Shown here piece after piece: positions 1 through 7,486 of a stretch of 64,000 nucleotides of DNA. Positions within the stretch are counted from its first letter, which is position 1. Every line of letters begins with the position of its first letter. The DNA lies in NCBI RefSeq assembly GCF_037137075.1, contig NZ_JBBBNV010000009.1, positions 106,170 through 170,169 on the forward strand. The letters are read 5' to 3'. The position numbers and the translations under genes are program-made. The notes under the pieces are model-generated. The model made no database searches, had not been told where the DNA came from, and worked only from the letters and a program-made list of their open reading frames with translations. This stretch comes from JBBBNV01 sp037137075 (GTDB lineage: Bacteria > Bacillota > Bacilli > Paenibacillales > NBRC-103111).

Positions 1-108
1 CGGAACGCTCGACGCTCCGGTCGCCTCATCAATCTCTGCGCCGAAATGAAGCAGCCGTGTGGAGAATTGACGCTTGTCCGGACCGTTCTGCTCTTTTTTA
101 CTTGCCAT
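1..108 (-). CDS. metC: MetC-like cystathionine beta-lyase, N-terminal fragment (runs off left edge)
   Basis: The first 36 codons are visible and the rest lies beyond the left edge. They contain FSTRLLHFGAEIDEATGAS, which matches the N-terminus of the PLP-dependent Cys/Met-metabolism enzymes of the MetC/PatB type. Cystathionine beta-lyase splits cystathionine into homocysteine, pyruvate and ammonia. The ATG lies inside the end of metI (ATGGCAAGTAA, an 11-base overlap), so translation is probably coupled. Third gene of the S-box-controlled metA-metI-metC operon. The family is clear; metC rather than a second gamma-synthase is inferred from gene order. Confidence 0.8.
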   Translation of the reverse strand, partial: MASKKEQNGPDKRQFSTRLLHFGAEIDEATGASSVP

Positions 109-1276
109 TTGCCGCGCCTCCTTCAACCTCCGCCTTAGCAAGCTCAAAGGCGCGGGAAATATCGTCAATCAGATCCTCGATATGCTCAATACCTACAGAG
201 AACCGCAGCAGGCGATCGTCAACACCGACCTGGCGGCGTATTTCTTCCGGAATGTCGGCATGGGTTTGAACCGCCGGGTACGTCATCAGCGATTCTACCC
301 CGCCCAGGCTCTCCGCAAAAGCAATAAGCTTCACATGCCGCAAAATCGGTTCGATATAGCGGGCATCCGTCATTTTGAAGGAGAAAATTCCGGTGTTGCC
401 CGATGATTGTTTATTTTGAATCTCGTGCCCCGGGTGCTCGGGCAGGGCCGGATAATACACCTGCTCCACCATGGGGTGATTCTGCAAATATTCGGCCATC
501 CGGGTGGCGTTGTACTGATGCCGCTCCATCCGAAGCGCCAGCGTCTTCATGCCGCGCATCAGCAGCCAGGAATCCTGCGGATTCAGAACAGCCCCGATGG
601 AATTGTGAAGGAACGCCATTTGCTCGGACAGCTCCTGGCCCTTCGTCACGATCAGACCGGCCAGCACATCATTATGACCGCCCAAATACTTGGTCGCGCT
701 GTGGATAATAATATCCGCGCCGAGCTCGAGAGGCCGCTGGAAAAACGGTGTCAGCAGCGTATTGTCGACAATGGATAAAATCCCTTTGCCCTTCGCCCAT
801 GTACACACCGCTTCAATATCCGTAATCATCATCAGCGGGTTGGTCGGCGTCTCGATGAGAAGCGCTTTTGTGCTTCCCGGACGGAAAGCTTCCTCCAGCG
901 CCTGAATATCATTGGTATCGATATAAGAGGCGCTCACCCCGAAACGGGACATGATGCGCTCCAGCAGCCGGTAAGTCCCTCCGTACAAATCCAGAGATAC
1001 CAGCAGATGGTCCCCTTGACTGAACAGAGCGAAGATGGTCTGCAATGCAGCCATCCCGGAGCTGCAGGCGAAGCCGGCATCGCCGGATTCCAGCTCTGCC
1101 GCAGCAGCTTCCAGCACCGCGCGAGTCGGACTCTTGGTGCGGGCGTAGTCAAACCCCGTGCTCTGTCCGAGACGGGGATGACGGAATGCGGTTGCCTGAT
1201 AGATAGGAAAGCTTACTGCGCCGGTAACCGGCTCCTCCTGTGAACCGATTTGGGCCAAACGGCTTTCGATTTTCAT
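98..1276 (-). CDS. metI: Cystathionine gamma-synthase / O-acetylhomoserine thiolyase
   Basis: 392 aa PLP enzyme of the Cys/Met metabolism family. It replaces the acyl group of O-acetylhomoserine with cysteine (giving cystathionine) or sulfide. Visible motifs: the N-terminal tyrosine/arginine segment YARTKSPT, CSSGMAAL, the VDNT aspartate motif and the PLP lysine in HSATKYLGGHND near residue 196. The start at 1276 is chosen because AGGAGG sits 8-14 bases upstream and MKIESRLAQIG matches family N-termini; the frame stays open further upstream without a good ribosome site. Lies 38 bases after metA and overlaps metC. Confidence 0.92.
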   Translation of the reverse strand: MKIESRLAQIGSQEEPVTGAVSFPIYQATAFRHPRLGQSTGFDYARTKSPTRAVLEAAAAELESGDAGFACSSGMAALQTIFALFSQGDHLLVSLDLYGGTYRLLERIMSRFGVSASYIDTNDIQALEEAFRPGSTKALLIETPTNPLMMITDIEAVCTWAKGKGILSIVDNTLLTPFFQRPLELGADIIIHSATKYLGGHNDVLAGLIVTKGQELSEQMAFLHNSIGAVLNPQDSWLLMRGMKTLALRMERHQYNATRMAEYLQNHPMVEQVYYPALPEHPGHEIQNKQSSGNTGIFSFKMTDARYIEPILRHVKLIAFAESLGGVESLMTYPAVQTHADIPEEIRRQVGVDDRLLRFSVGIEHIEDLIDDISRAFELAKAEVEGGAANGK

Positions 1277-1313
1277 GAACGAATTCCTCCTGAGATTAGC
1301 TGCTGGATATTTT

Positions 1314-2243
1314 TTATAAATGAACCTGCTTGCGGGTTTGCAAATCAAACGGCGTCATCTGATATACATAATAATTCAGCCAGTTGGAATACAACAAGTT
1401 GGCATGGGCCCGCCAGGTATTGAACGGCGTCTTGTCCGGGTTGTCGTCCGGGAAATAGTTTTTCGGCACATCGATCCGCAGCCCCTTCGTGACGTCACGG
1501 TCATACTCCCACTTCAGGGTCAAGGAATCGTATTCCGAATGGCCGGTTACAAAAATATGCTTTCCGTCCTTCGTCGCAACGATGTACACGCCCGCTTCTT
1601 CGGATTCCGAAAGAATCTCCAGCTCCGGCACCTTCTCGATGTCTTCCCGGCGCACCTCGGTGTGGCGTGATTGCGGCACGAAGAACGTTTCATCAAAGCC
1701 CCGCAGCAGCTTTACGTTTTGTGTACTAATATAATGAGGGAACACACCGAACATCTTACCCGGCAGCGGATATTTCGGAACACCGAAGTGATGGTAGAGG
1801 CCGGCTTGCGCGCCCCAACATATATGGAATGTGGATGTCACATTGGTTGTGCTCCAGTCCATAATCTGCTGAAGCTCCCTCCAGTAGGTCACCTCTTCAA
1901 AATCATACGTCTCCACCGGCGCGCCCGTAATAATCATCCCGTCGAAAAACTCGTCCTTCACATCCTCGAACGTCTTGTAGAACATGTTCAAATGCTCGGC
2001 CGATGTGTTCTTGGAGGTATGCGTTTTGGGATGCAGCAGAACGAATTCCAGCTGCAGCGGGGTATTGCCGATCAGACGCAAAATTTGTGTCTCCGTCGTT
2101 TCCTTCGTCGGCATTAAATTCAAAATCGCAATCCGCAGCGGGCGGATGTCTTGGGCAAAGGCCACACTTTCATCCATGGTGAAAATGTTTTCCCGGTCTA
2201 ATACTTCTTTAGCCGGCAGGTTGTCAGGAATTTTGATCGGCAT
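1314..2243 (-). CDS. metA: Homoserine O-acetyltransferase MetA
   Basis: 309 aa, first committed step of methionine synthesis (acylation of homoserine). From the ATG at 2243, which has AAGGAG eight bases upstream, the numbering falls on the published family residues: nucleophile Cys142 in FHICWGAQ, and His235 and Glu237 in VTGHSEYD. Residue 111 is Glu (GAPVE); in this family Glu111 marks acetyl-CoA users such as the Bacillus enzyme and Gly111 succinyl-CoA users such as E. coli. The enzyme is therefore inferred to make O-acetylhomoserine, the substrate of the next gene. A GTG at 2252 is in frame but overlaps the ribosome site. First gene after the SAM riboswitch. Confidence 0.95.
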   Translation of the reverse strand: MPIKIPDNLPAKEVLDRENIFTMDESVAFAQDIRPLRIAILNLMPTKETTETQILRLIGNTPLQLEFVLLHPKTHTSKNTSAEHLNMFYKTFEDVKDEFFDGMIITGAPVETYDFEEVTYWRELQQIMDWSTTNVTSTFHICWGAQAGLYHHFGVPKYPLPGKMFGVFPHYISTQNVKLLRGFDETFFVPQSRHTEVRREDIEKVPELEILSESEEAGVYIVATKDGKHIFVTGHSEYDSLTLKWEYDRDVTKGLRIDVPKNYFPDDNPDKTPFNTWRAHANLLYSNWLNYYVYQMTPFDLQTRKQVHL

Positions 2244-2281
2244 GTCTATCACTCCTTATCGGATGTAAAATTCAAAAAAAC

Positions 2282-2308
2282 AAAAAAGCCTTTCTCCACG
2301 AGAAAGGC
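2282..2308 (-). terminator. Attenuator terminator of the SAM riboswitch
   Basis: On the minus strand a 9 bp perfect stem (GCCTTTCTC / GAGAAAGGC) with a GTG loop is followed by six T residues, about 39 bases upstream of metA. It lies directly after the S-box aptamer and is its expected OFF structure when SAM is bound. Confidence 0.92.
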
Positions 2309-2329
2309 AGGCTTAACGTATCCATGTCC

Positions 2330-2452
2330 TCTCTCATCTCTCGAAACCGGAATGGTTTCAGCAAGAATTAGCACCGTGCTATCCATATGACTATGGATCG
2401 TCGGTTGCCGGGTATCATAGGGCTAGTCCCTCCACCTACTCTTCATGAGCGA
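2330..2452 (-). promoter_or_regulatory. SAM-I (S-box) riboswitch aptamer
   Basis: The minus strand carries the S-box signature in order: AGGTGGAGGGACTAGCCC, then ATGATACCCGGCAACC, then GGTGCTAATTC, closed by a P1 stem formed by CTCAT near the 5' end and ATGAG near the 3' end. Class S-box RNAs turn off methionine genes when S-adenosylmethionine binds. Here it precedes the terminator and metA-metI-metC, so one element controls the route from homoserine to homocysteine. Confidence 0.96.
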
Positions 2453-2487
2453 TTACAGCTATTCAATTCGTAAAAATGGTTATCCTA

Positions 2488-2516
2488 AATGTATACGAAT
2501 TCCTCTCATTCGTCAA
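2488..2516 (-). promoter_or_regulatory. Sigma-A-type promoter of the met operon
   Basis: Minus strand: TTGACG, a 17-base spacer, then TACATT. The predicted start site is about 30 bases before the S-box aptamer. Confidence 0.7.
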
Positions 2517-2808
2517 GCGGAACTGTAACCGGAAATGAACCCGGATTCCACAAAATCATGTTGTGCGCGTGAGGAGGCAGGGAGTATACTTATACATGCC
2601 AGACTTGGCAAAACCATGACGAATGAGGTGCAGACAGTATGGACGGCGACCCCAGGAGTAGCAAGCTGATGGCAGTACAACTGAATATTGCTTCCCCCTT
2701 GGCAGCCGGCGTCTGCATTTGGACCAGCCAATCATAACCTAGCTGGCTTTGTCCGGATTATCTCGTTCTTGCCATGGGGGAACAGCACTCATGGAAGGTG
2801 TGAGACGG
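2517..2808. other. Intergenic leader region before corA, no gene recognised
   Basis: No convincing reading frame. The plus strand contains a 7-base inverted repeat (TGCAGAC near 2630, GTCTGCA near 2711) and a small hairpin GCCAGACTTGGC near 2600, so a structured corA leader is possible. The conserved blocks of the M-box magnesium riboswitch were looked for and not found. Confidence 0.35.
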
Positions 2809-3744
2809 ATGAAGGTACGGTTGGTGAACAACGGAGAGTTTCATGCAGTGGAGGATGTCAGCCTCATATCCATTCCTCCTGAACACGGGTTTTATTGGAT
2901 CGATGCCAATGTGGAAGATCTGGAGCTGCTCCAGCCCTTGTTCCACCTGCATGACCTGGCTGTAGAGGACTGCATGTCCGAGGAAGAGCAGCGGCCAAAG
3001 ATTGAGATTTATGAGAATCATTATTTTATTGTCATTAACAGCATCCGTTATGATGATGAAGAGATATTCCTGCGGGCGCTGAACATGTTTTTGTTTAAAT
3101 CGGTTATTATCACCGTGACCAAGCAAAAAATAAGCGAAATCCGCACCGTGAAGCCGGTACTGTGGGAAGAAGAGGTCAATACGCCCGATCATTTCCTGTA
3201 TCACCTGGTGGACCTGGTGGTGGACAATTATTTCACTGTTATCGACCGGATCGAGGACAAAATCGAGAAGCTGGAAGAAGATATTTTGATGCATACCAAA
3301 AAATCGCATCTGGAGCAAATTATCGGGATGCGCTCCGAAATTTTGTGGCTCAAGAAGGTGCTGGGACCACAAAAGGAAGTTATTCATGCCTTGAATAAAA
3401 AGGAGCTGCGGCTCATTAACGACCAGCTGCAAAAATATTTCAGCGACGTCTATGAGAACTCGGTCAAAATCGCGGAATCGTTCGATACGTTCCGCGACCT
3501 GATCGCGAACTTGCGCGAGGCCTACCAATCGAGCCTGGCCAGCCGCGCGAACGACATCATGCGCATTTTTACCGGCATGACGATTATTTTCAGCCCGTTG
3601 ACCTTGATTACCGGTATATACGGCATGAACTTCGAATGGATGCCTGAGCTGCATTCCCCTTACGGATTTCATACGGTGCTGGCGTTTATGGTGGTGATTG
3701 GCGGCGGGATGTTCTGGTTTTTCCGCAAAAAAGACTGGCTGTGA
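2809..3744 (+). CDS. corA: CorA family Mg2+/Co2+ transporter
   Basis: About 311 aa. CorA proteins are homopentameric channels taking up Mg2+ (also Co2+ and Ni2+). The long soluble N-terminal region is alpha/beta then helical, followed by two C-terminal membrane segments with the selectivity motif YGMNF between them (ITGIYGMNFEWMPE), and a positively charged tail FFRKKDWL. The ATG at 2809 is preferred because GGAAGGTG lies about 8 bases upstream; an in-frame ATG at 2791 is the alternative. The stop codon lies inside the terminator hairpin. Monocistronic. Confidence 0.93.
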   Translation: MKVRLVNNGEFHAVEDVSLISIPPEHGFYWIDANVEDLELLQPLFHLHDLAVEDCMSEEEQRPKIEIYENHYFIVINSIRYDDEEIFLRALNMFLFKSVIITVTKQKISEIRTVKPVLWEEEVNTPDHFLYHLVDLVVDNYFTVIDRIEDKIEKLEEDILMHTKKSHLEQIIGMRSEILWLKKVLGPQKEVIHALNKKELRLINDQLQKYFSDVYENSVKIAESFDTFRDLIANLREAYQSSLASRANDIMRIFTGMTIIFSPLTLITGIYGMNFEWMPELHSPYGFHTVLAFMVVIGGGMFWFFRKKDWL

Positions 3745-3757
3745 GCCAGTCTTTTTG
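3731..3757 (+). terminator. corA intrinsic terminator overlapping the stop codon
   Basis: A 10 bp stem (AAGACTGGCT / AGCCAGTCTT) with a GTG loop, then a T run. The last three codons (KDW-L region) and the TGA are part of the hairpin. Confidence 0.9.
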
Positions 3758-3848
3758 TTGTTTTACATGGGTAGTTAAGAACCGGGGCAGTCGTGGTTGC
3801 CACATTGGGCGCAGTGTATATTGTTTCCTATCAGCGGGACAGCGCCGG

Positions 3849-5018
3849 TTATGGGCGGCGATGCGATTTCTCCGGCTTCAGGATCATCTCCAGCTCGCTG
3901 GCGGCGCTGATCGTAATTTCCTGTATCCCCGTGTCAATGAAGGAGGGGACCGTTTTCCCTTCATCCGCCTGGATTAGCAGCTCAATGATTTGCCGGCCCC
4001 ACTCCTGCTCATTCCGGGCAATCACCGCTGTGATCTGGCCGTTGCGGATAGCCTCCAGCGAGCTCGGCGTCAAACCGAAAGCAACCGCATCCCGGCTTAA
4101 GCCTTTGGCCTTCCAGACGAGAATAGACGAGGTGCTGGAAACAAAATCCAGGGCGACAAACGCATCGAAATGCGGATGCTCATTAATCATCTGCTCCAAG
4201 TCGGATAACGCCCGATCGCCACTACCCTCATGATGGCGGACCTCCAGCACTTGAATGCTCGTTTTCTCGTTGATGTACCGGAGCATCCCGTCCAGACGCT
4301 CCCTGTGAATCCCAAGCTGAGACCTGCCGTTCTCGACCAGGATCATCCCCTTCCCCTTGAGCAGCCTGCTCACAACCTCTCCAAGCCGTTGTCCGCCTGC
4401 GAAATTGTCTGTTCCGATATAGGCCAGCCTGCTGCTTGCCGGGGCATCCGCCTCAAAGGTCACGACCGGAATCCCCGCTTGAACCGCTTTGTTAATGACC
4501 GGCGCCAGCGCTCCGGCATCAATCGGGTCCAGCGCAATCCCGTCCACCTTCTGCTTGATCGCCATATCCATCATGCGGATTTGCTGCTCCAGATTGATTT
4601 CGTCCGGCGCTTTGACGATGAGTGATACCCCATACGGCTCTGCGGCCTCCTCGGCGATCCGGGTAACCGTCTCATAGAACGGATGAGCCATCGGATAAAT
4701 AATCGCGAAGGTCCGGGAAGACGGCGTCTGCTGAGCCGGATGGGCCGGCTGGCTGGATGCAGAAGGACGGGCGGAATTCACCGGACCGGCCGAACTAACC
4801 ACGCTTACCGGCGGGGAAGAAACCGGAGGCGGCTGATGCCCTACACTGGAAGAAGCGTGCAACTTCAGCAGGGGCCGGAACTGGCGAGAGCTTGACCAGC
4901 TCTGTAATGAGCGGGGCTTGCAGCGGTAGGGAACCTGCCCCATATCACAGAAGCCGGGACAGCTGCACCAAATACCGCATCTCGTAAGCCATAATGTCCG
5001 ACAGGCGTATTTCTCCAA
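3849..5018 (-). CDS. RbsB-type sugar-binding protein, 5' end damaged (possible pseudogene)
   Basis: From about residue 100 on (TFAIIYPMAHPFYETVTRIA) this is a typical periplasmic-binding-protein domain of the ribose/galactose type: alternating beta strands, IALDPID, NKAVQAGIPVVTFEAD, IGTDNFAGGQRLGE and VENGRS. Such proteins deliver sugars to ABC importers or sensors. The N-terminus is abnormal. The frame opens only at a TTG inside a hairpin, there is no signal peptide or lipobox, and the first 65 residues are Cys/Arg/Ser-rich and unlike any export signal; a Pro/Ser linker follows. The original secretion signal seems to be lost, by rearrangement or frameshift near 4.9-5.0 kb. It stands alone, convergent with corA and 0.5 kb from the transporter genes. 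Confidence 0.6.
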   Translation of the reverse strand: MEKYACRTLWLTRCGIWCSCPGFCDMGQVPYRCKPRSLQSWSSSRQFRPLLKLHASSSVGHQPPPVSSPPVSVVSSAGPVNSARPSASSQPAHPAQQTPSSRTFAIIYPMAHPFYETVTRIAEEAAEPYGVSLIVKAPDEINLEQQIRMMDMAIKQKVDGIALDPIDAGALAPVINKAVQAGIPVVTFEADAPASSRLAYIGTDNFAGGQRLGEVVSRLLKGKGMILVENGRSQLGIHRERLDGMLRYINEKTSIQVLEVRHHEGSGDRALSDLEQMINEHPHFDAFVALDFVSSTSSILVWKAKGLSRDAVAFGLTPSSLEAIRNGQITAVIARNEQEWGRQIIELLIQADEGKTVPSFIDTGIQEITISAASELEMILKPEKSHRRP

Positions 5019-5050
5019 GCGTCAGCAGAGAAATACGCCTTTGTTATTTG
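5003..5050 (+). terminator. Perfect 13 bp hairpin, terminator-like for rightward transcription
   Basis: AGGCGTATTTCTC pairs exactly with GAGAAATACGCCT across a 12-base loop and is followed on the plus strand by TTGTTATTTG. No rightward gene ends just upstream; it sits at the broken 5' end of the leftward sugar-binding gene and may be left over from a rearrangement. Confidence 0.55.
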
Positions 5051-5074
5051 TACAGTGCATATATTGAAGAACAT

Positions 5075-5387
5075 TTATTCGCCGTAGTAGCCTGTTATAT
5101 ACCCATCCAGAAAACTAAAATTTTCATTGTTTTCCGGGCGTTTTAATACCATTCCGGACTTCTCACTGATTACAATACTATCAGCATTCCGTAGTATACA
5201 AAAGAGCCAATGCTCCCGTACTTGACTTTTTATAGTACTGGGTCCTATACTCTCGTTCGCCAAGACAATTGTCTTTGAATTTCAAGTTAAATACACCCGC
5301 GCTAAACCCCACTTTCATGTTGGAGATACGACCGAAAGTCATGATTGTTTTAATCATTCTCCCCCATTTAATCCAAAATGAAAACAT
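5075..5387 (-). pseudogene. Frameshifted remnant of a small AT-rich gene
   Basis: Two overlapping leftward frames read like one broken protein. One gives MKVGFSAGVFNLKFKDNCLG and the other continues with IGPSTIKSQVREHWLFCIL, then VISEKSGMVLKRPENN and a C-terminus FLDGYITGYYGE. They would join by a one-base shift near 5255-5265. Base composition is much more AT-rich than the surroundings, suggesting transferred DNA. I cannot name the family; small immunity-type proteins have this general look, but that is only an impression. Confidence 0.35.
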
Positions 5388-5465
5388 CTTTGTTATTTTT
5401 ATTCTAGGGTACGGAATGTGAGGTTACATATATTTGTAGAATAAATTTTGGTGGACTCTACCCTC

Positions 5466-5535
5466 AAAAAAGTCAAAAAAAGAAGCATTATGATCAAAAT
5501 ACCGTTAAACAGAAGCGGCTCCCTTTACCTATAAT
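5466..5535 (+). promoter_or_regulatory. Promoter with paired GTCAA/ATCAA boxes for the ABC permeases
   Basis: AAAAAAGTCAA starts at 5466 and a second TCAAAA box (TGATCAAAAT) lies 21 bases further on. A TATAAT at 5530 begins 36 bases after the second box. No good -35 is present, as expected for an activator-dependent promoter. The same arrangement occurs before the binding-protein gene at 7374-7438. Confidence 0.55.
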
Positions 5536-5569
5536 GAAAACGTAAAGATGAATCCAAGAGGTGAGCCAA

Positions 5570-6511
5570 ATGAATCAAACCACATCCGATGCTTCTCTGC
5601 AGCCTCAAACCGCAAGCCGCAAAAGGATCAGCACATTGCAGCGCAATGAATCGCTGGCCGGCTGGCTGTTCGTCAGCCCCATGCTGATCGGGCTTACAGT
5701 CCTGACGCTTATTCCCATTCTGGCCTCCGTCGTGCTCAGCTTCGCGGATTGGAACTTTATTGCCGGACTGAACGGGCTGAAATGGGTCGGGTTCAAAAAT
5801 TTCGAGAACCTGTTCGAGGACGCAACCTTTCTGAAATCACTTGGCAATAACGGGATTTTCCTGCTCACGGTACCGGTATATCTCATCATTTCTCTCGTCC
5901 TGGCCATTCTTATTAACAAATACGTGTATTTCAAAAGCTTGTTCAAGGTCATTTATTTCATGCCTTACATCTCCAGTGTCGTTGCTGTGGCCATTGTGTG
6001 GCAGGTGCTGTTCCATCCGTCGAACGGTCCGGTGAACCGGTTCCTGATGTCCATCGGCATCGCCGACCCGCCGAAGTGGATTGCCGACACGAACTACTCG
6101 CTGATTTCGGTCATGATGATTTCCGTCTGGATTTCCATCGGCTTTAATATGATTGTGTACTTGGCCGGGCTGCAGTCGATCCCGAAGGAGATGTACGAAG
6201 CCGCAGAGATCGACGGGGCGAACGGCTGGACCCGCTTCACCCGGATTACGTTCCCGCTGATTTCGTCAACCACGTTTTTCCTGCTCATTACCGGGATCAT
6301 CTCTTCCTTCAAGGTATTCGATCTGATCGCGGTGCTGACCAAGGGCGGTCCGGCCGGCTCCTCGTCCGTAATGGTCTGGTACCTGTATGAAACCGCCTTC
6401 ACGAATCTCAAAATCGGCTACGCCTCTTCCATTGCCATGATGCTGTTTGTCTGCGTGCTGGCCATTACGCTGCTGCAGTGGATCGGCCAAAAAAAATGGG
6501 TCAATTACTAA
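5570..6511 (+). CDS. Sugar ABC transporter permease, UgpA/LacF type
   Basis: 313 aa inner-membrane permease of a carbohydrate uptake (CUT1) importer. Six predicted membrane helices start with the hydrophobic stretch after GWLFVSPMLIG. The EAA loop that docks the ATPase is visible as EMYEAAEIDGANGWTRF. The ATG at 5570 follows AAGAGGTGAG; the in-frame GTG at 5561 overlaps that site. The second permease follows after 12 bases. No ATPase gene is present, as is usual for CUT1 systems sharing an MsmK-type ATPase. Confidence 0.92.
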   Translation: MNQTTSDASLQPQTASRKRISTLQRNESLAGWLFVSPMLIGLTVLTLIPILASVVLSFADWNFIAGLNGLKWVGFKNFENLFEDATFLKSLGNNGIFLLTVPVYLIISLVLAILINKYVYFKSLFKVIYFMPYISSVVAVAIVWQVLFHPSNGPVNRFLMSIGIADPPKWIADTNYSLISVMMISVWISIGFNMIVYLAGLQSIPKEMYEAAEIDGANGWTRFTRITFPLISSTTFFLLITGIISSFKVFDLIAVLTKGGPAGSSSVMVWYLYETAFTNLKIGYASSIAMMLFVCVLAITLLQWIGQKKWVNY

Positions 6512-6523
6512 GGAGGCTTCGAC

Positions 6524-7357
6524 ATGCCAAAATCATTCCACCTGCCCAGGCTGCTGCTGACCCTACTCATGCTCGTCTTGGGCGTTCTGTTTCTGCTGCC
6601 TTTTATTTGGATGCTGTCCGCTTCCTTTAAGCCCGAATCCGATGTGTTCAAATATCCGATAGAATGGATCCCGACCCAGTGGAACCTCATTGAGAACTAC
6701 AAAGAGGTATGGCTTGGAGACCGGCCGTTCTGGATTTACTATGTCAATTCCATTAAAGTAACGGTGCTGACAACGATTATTTCCTCTCTTGTGTCTGCGC
6801 TGGCCGCTTACGGCTTTGCCAAAATTCAGTTTAAAGCAAGCAAAGGGCTGTTTTTCGTCGTACTCGCCACTTATATGGTGCCGAGCCAGGCTATTCTGGT
6901 GCCGCAATTTATTTTGTACCGGATGATCGGCCTGTTCGACAGCCACTTCGGCCTGATTCTGCTTTGCAGCTTCAGCGTGCTCGGCACGTTTATGCTGCGG
7001 CAGTTTTTCATGGGGCTGCACAACGAATATATTGAATCAGCCAAAATCGACGGGGCGAGTCATCTGCGCATCTTCCTCAGCATCGCCTTCCCGCTGGTCC
7101 GGCCTGCGGTGGCGACCTACGCGATTTTGCGCTTCATCTGGACCTGGAACGATTACCAGAATCCGCTCATTTTCCTGCGCAGCGACAAGCTGTTTACGAT
7201 TCCGCTTGCCGTCACCAAATTCACTTCCATGAGCGGCGAATACTATTCGCTGATTATGGCGGCGGCGGTATCCGCGATTGTGCCTCTGCTCATTATGTTT
7301 GTCATCGGCCAGAAGCACGTAATTGAGGGGATTTCGGTCGGCGGCGTCAAAGGATAG
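6524..7357 (+). CDS. Sugar ABC transporter permease, LacG/AraQ type
   Basis: 277 aa, the second CUT1 permease subunit. Six membrane helices; the EAA motif is EYIESAKIDGASHLRIF and a typical C-terminal GISVGGVKG ends the protein. AAGGAGG lies 8 bases before the ATG. Pairs with the upstream permease and the binding lipoprotein encoded next. Confidence 0.93.
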   Translation: MPKSFHLPRLLLTLLMLVLGVLFLLPFIWMLSASFKPESDVFKYPIEWIPTQWNLIENYKEVWLGDRPFWIYYVNSIKVTVLTTIISSLVSALAAYGFAKIQFKASKGLFFVVLATYMVPSQAILVPQFILYRMIGLFDSHFGLILLCSFSVLGTFMLRQFFMGLHNEYIESAKIDGASHLRIFLSIAFPLVRPAVATYAILRFIWTWNDYQNPLIFLRSDKLFTIPLAVTKFTSMSGEYYSLIMAAAVSAIVPLLIMFVIGQKHVIEGISVGGVKG

Positions 7358-7373
7358 GGAATTTTTTGTACGG

Positions 7374-7438
7374 AAGTCAAAATATTTTTAAAAAAGTCAA
7401 TTTATGCGCATGGACGTACGGCCGCTCGTTGCTACAAT
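7374..7438 (+). promoter_or_regulatory. Promoter with paired GTCAA boxes for the binding lipoprotein
   Basis: Two AAGTCAA boxes (GTCAA at 7376 and 7396) lie 20 bases apart, and TACAAT at 7433 begins 36 bases after the T of the second box. The layout copies the promoter before the permease pair and suggests a common activator, most simply the AraC-type response regulator encoded downstream. It gives the binding-protein gene its own promoter inside the cluster. Confidence 0.55.
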
Positions 7439-7486
7439 GTCGTTGTAAGCGAATACAAGGAGCGTAAAATGAAGGAGGGGCACTTT

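Noticed and set aside
2517..2790. M-box magnesium riboswitch before corA
   Set aside because: Conserved M-box blocks were not found; only a short inverted repeat is present.
2758..3672. 304-codon open frame on the minus strand opposite corA
   Set aside because: Antisense shadow of corA; sequence is His/Gln-rich, no ribosome site, no recognisable domain.
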